Assembly (NCBI GenBank): GCA_937958345.1
Contig: CALGNW010000208.1
Location: 1 to 7,039, forward strand
DNA: 7,039 nucleotides
Direction: 5' to 3'
Origin: an uncultured Neomegalonema sp.
GTDB lineage: Bacteria > Pseudomonadota > Alphaproteobacteria > Rhodobacterales > Rhodobacteraceae
In this document: positions 5,674 through 7,039 of the stretch, piece by piece
Layout: every line of letters starts with the position of its first letter
Position numbering within the stretch: position 1 is the stretch's first letter
Translations under genes and position numbers: made by a program
The notes under the pieces: model-generated
Told to the model about the DNA's origin: nothing
Database searches by the model: none
Seen by the model: only the letters and a program-made list of their open reading frames with translations

Positions 5674-5944
5674 ACCTCAGCTTGTGAAGTGTATTTGATC
5701 GACGCGGATACCTACTCATGCCGCCTTGAAACGGGTGTTTTTCCGTAACCGCAGCACCTGATCTGAATTTACAATGCGCATTAATCATGCCTTGAGACGT
5801 GGCAGACCTCAGGAAACACCAGTATCTTCGAGCAAAAAGACCGAACATGCCGGCACGTCAGCCAACCTGTCGCCTCTAATTGCTGTGCGAAAACATGATT
5901 CTAAACATCAGATAATTTAATTTATGAGATTATGTTCCTAATTA

Positions 5945-5968
5945 TTTGATTACACGTAATTAATCAAA
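5945..5968. promoter_or_regulatory. 8-bp inverted repeat TTTGATTA-N8-TAATCAAA
   Basis: Perfect 8-bp arms around an 8-bp spacer, in the most AT-rich part of the window. Read on the plus strand, TTGATT (5946-5951) and GATAAG (5969-5974), 17 bp apart, could be a rightward promoter overlapping the dyad, with each box matching 4 of 6 consensus positions. An overlapping operator and promoter would suit an autoregulated or repressed transcript; this is inference. Confidence 0.4.
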
Positions 5969-6063
5969 GATAAGGTGTTTTGAGGATGCGTCAACGATAG
6001 AATTTAGCAAAGTCGGACCAGATTCAGGACTCAAATTGAGAAATAATTCAATATTAATAAAGA

Positions 6064-6116
6064 GTTAAGCTAGGTTAATCCGTAAGAAACTTAACGCTTC
6101 CCCCGTGAAATGTTAA
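6064..6116. promoter_or_regulatory. Cluster of four TTAA boxes including GTTAAG-N20-CTTAAC
   Basis: TTAA occurs at 6065, 6075, 6091 and 6113. The first and third are arms of the inverted repeat GTTAAG/CTTAAC. The first pair is spaced N6, one base short of the CtrA consensus TTAA-N7-TTAA, so binding by CtrA is only a possibility. The AT-rich background makes some TTAA boxes expected by chance. Confidence 0.25.
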
Positions 6117-6163
6117 ACTCAGCGGCAAGCAGGGCGGCCTGTTTGGGTGGACAATCGCGCGCC

Positions 6164-6183
6164 ACCGCTTCGCGGTTTCTTTT
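6164..6183 (+). terminator. Small intrinsic-terminator-like hairpin upstream of priA
   Basis: ACCGC (6164-6168) and GCGGT (6172-6176) form a 5-bp stem with a TTC loop, followed directly by TTCTTTTC. The stem is short for a terminator, but the tail is convincing. Its left arm overlaps CCACC (6162-6166), which could instead pair with GGTGG (6146-6150), so two exclusive folds are possible. Confidence 0.4.
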
Positions 6184-6213
6184 CGCAAGACGGCCCCGCT
6201 TTGCGGAAAACAA

Positions 6214-6232
6214 GCCTGACGATTTGTCAGGC
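6214..6232 (-). terminator. Intrinsic-terminator-like hairpin on the minus strand
   Basis: GCCTGAC and GTCAGGC form a perfect 7-bp stem with a 5-nt loop. On the minus strand it is followed by TTGTTTTCC. It could stop antisense transcription coming out of priA; on the plus strand it is simply a hairpin 52 nt before the priA ATG. Confidence 0.45.
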
Positions 6233-6284
6233 AGTCACAGACCCGCCTTTGCCCGCGCCCCCTTCACCTTGTAAGCATCTCCCC

Positions 6285-7039
6285 ATGGCCGACCTCTTCC
6301 CCTCAACACTGCACACTGTTTCGGTGCTGACCCCGCTGCCGCTCGGGCCGCTTGATTACAGCACGGATACGGCGCTACCGGCGGGAACCTACGTCGTCGT
6401 GCAGGTATCGGGCCGCGATACCATCGGTGTGGTTTGGGGCGGGGGCGGCGGTATAACCGGGAAAAAACTCAAATCTGTTGCCCGCACCCTCGACATCCCG
6501 CCGATGCCGCCCGAGATGCGCCGCTTTATCGAGCGCGCCGCGCGCTACACGCTCACCCCCTTGGGCATGATGCTGCGTCAGGCCACCCGCGCACCGGGCC
6601 TCGCCGCGCCCGAAGAAACCCGCACCGTCTATGTCGCCGGAACCGCGCCCGAACGCCTGACCGACGCACGCCGGCGTGTCCTCGACACAGCCCGCGCCGA
6701 ACCGGGCCTCGCCGCCGCCGACCTAGCCCGCGCTGCGGGTGTCTCTGCCGGTGTCGTCAAAGGACTGCACGAGGCAGGCGCGCTTATTGCCCAGACTGCC
6801 GCCAAGGACCGGGCGCCTCCGCGCCTCGACCCGAACCATGCAAGCCGCACCCTGAATCCCGAACAGGAAATCGCCGCAGAGGCGATCCGCGAGGCAACCC
6901 GCGCCCGCAAATACGCAACACTCTTGCTCGACGGCGTCACAGGCTCCGGCAAAACCGAAACCTATCTGGAGGCGGTGGCCGACGTCATCCGCGCGGGCCG
7001 TCAGGCCCTCATCCTGCTGCCCGAAATCGCGCTCACGTC
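6285..7039 (+). CDS. priA: Primosomal protein N' (replication restart helicase PriA), N-terminal part
   Basis: 251 residues, open to the right edge; the rest of the helicase core and the zinc-binding cluster lie outside. Residues 8 to about 100 match the PriA N-terminal 3'-DNA-end-binding domain ('VLTPLPLGPLDYS', 'GTYVVVQV', 'GVVWG'). Residues of about 120-165 form a winged-helix-like region ('ARRRVLDTA...AADLARAAGVSAGVVKGL'). The helicase begins at about 190 (LNPEQ), with the Walker A loop D216-GVTGSGKTE (216-225) and 'LLPEIALT' (244-251). PriA reloads the replisome at stalled forks as a 3'-5' superfamily 2 helicase in the cytosol. The ATG at 6285 is the first Met and fits the domain start; only a weak ribosome-binding site is seen. 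The region before it is unusually structured. Confidence 0.95.
   Translation, partial: MADLFPSTLHTVSVLTPLPLGPLDYSTDTALPAGTYVVVQVSGRDTIGVVWGGGGGITGKKLKSVARTLDIPPMPPEMRRFIERAARYTLTPLGMMLRQATRAPGLAAPEETRTVYVAGTAPERLTDARRRVLDTARAEPGLAAADLARAAGVSAGVVKGLHEAGALIAQTAAKDRAPPRLDPNHASRTLNPEQEIAAEAIREATRARKYATLLLDGVTGSGKTETYLEAVADVIRAGRQALILLPEIALT

Larger units (their letters stand above)
5530..6284. other. Long intergenic region, partly AT-rich, without a convincing gene
   Basis: 755 bp between the receiver start and the priA start. Two short frames exist (48 codons, 5774-5920 plus; 59 codons, 5669-5848 minus) but have no ribosome-binding site and no recognisable features. Positions 5881-6060 are about 29% GC by hand count (53 of 180), then composition rises sharply at about 6115. 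The region holds several inverted repeats, a TTAA-box cluster and a structured stretch before priA, listed separately. No tRNA, rRNA, IS end or DnaA-box cluster was seen. Confidence 0.7.

Noticed and set aside
5669..5848. 59-codon minus-strand frame upstream of the receiver gene
   Set aside because: A stop codon lies just upstream of its ATG, there is no ribosome-binding site, and the composition is not protein-like. It also overlaps the TTTGAA/TTCAAA dyad.
5774..5920. 48-codon plus-strand frame in the AT-rich intergenic region
   Set aside because: It has an ATG but no ribosome-binding site, and the Ser/Lys/His-mixed sequence matches nothing I recognise. It is too short to claim without conservation.
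5881..6116. Possible replication origin, because of the AT-rich stretch next to priA
   Set aside because: No TTATNCACA DnaA boxes were found on either strand, and PriA is not a reliable origin neighbour.

Overview
The window looks like chromosomal DNA of a GC-rich alphaproteobacterium, possibly Rhodobacterales or a relative. This is inferred from the protein families present (TIGR02466-type oxygenase, Gly-rich DUF533 protein, AbrB-duplication membrane protein, orphan CheY-like receiver, PriA) and from the high-GC codon use. No taxonomic marker is present, so the placement is tentative.

Layout from left to right. Positions 1-582 (minus) hold the N-terminal 194 residues of a 2OG-Fe(II) oxygenase that runs off the left edge. 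Just upstream of it on the same strand lies a DUF533/TerB-like gene (648-1514), probably co-transcribed, with a hairpin in the 65-bp gap. A divergent intergenic region with two stem-loops (1515-1743) separates it from a phytanoyl-CoA dioxygenase family gene (1744-2532, plus). That gene converges on an AbrB-family inner-membrane protein (2539-3582, minus) with only 6 bp between the stop codons. A divergent promoter region (3583-3795) leads to a Nudix hydrolase (3796-4272, plus). The Nudix gene converges, across a hairpin terminator, on a membrane-anchored hypothetical protein (4333-5016, minus) that has a recognisable sigma-70-like promoter. Upstream of that on the same strand is a single-domain response regulator (5161-5529, minus). 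After about 750 bp without a convincing gene, the N-terminal 251 residues of the primosomal helicase PriA begin at 6285 and run off the right edge.

Most of the window is ordinary housekeeping and accessory metabolism, and I see no defence, mobile or biosynthetic cluster. Two places deserve attention. One is the low-GC stretch from about 5161 to 6115: the receiver gene is about 42-55% GC by line and positions 5881-6060 are about 29% by hand count, whereas the flanking genes are clearly GC-rich. The other is a dense series of stem-loops (6146-6232) directly in front of priA, which could be a small RNA or a structured leader. The genes do not form one pathway. Shared themes are only that two unrelated Fe(II)/2-oxoglutarate oxygenase families flank the DUF533 gene, and that the genes are mostly single units in alternating orientation.
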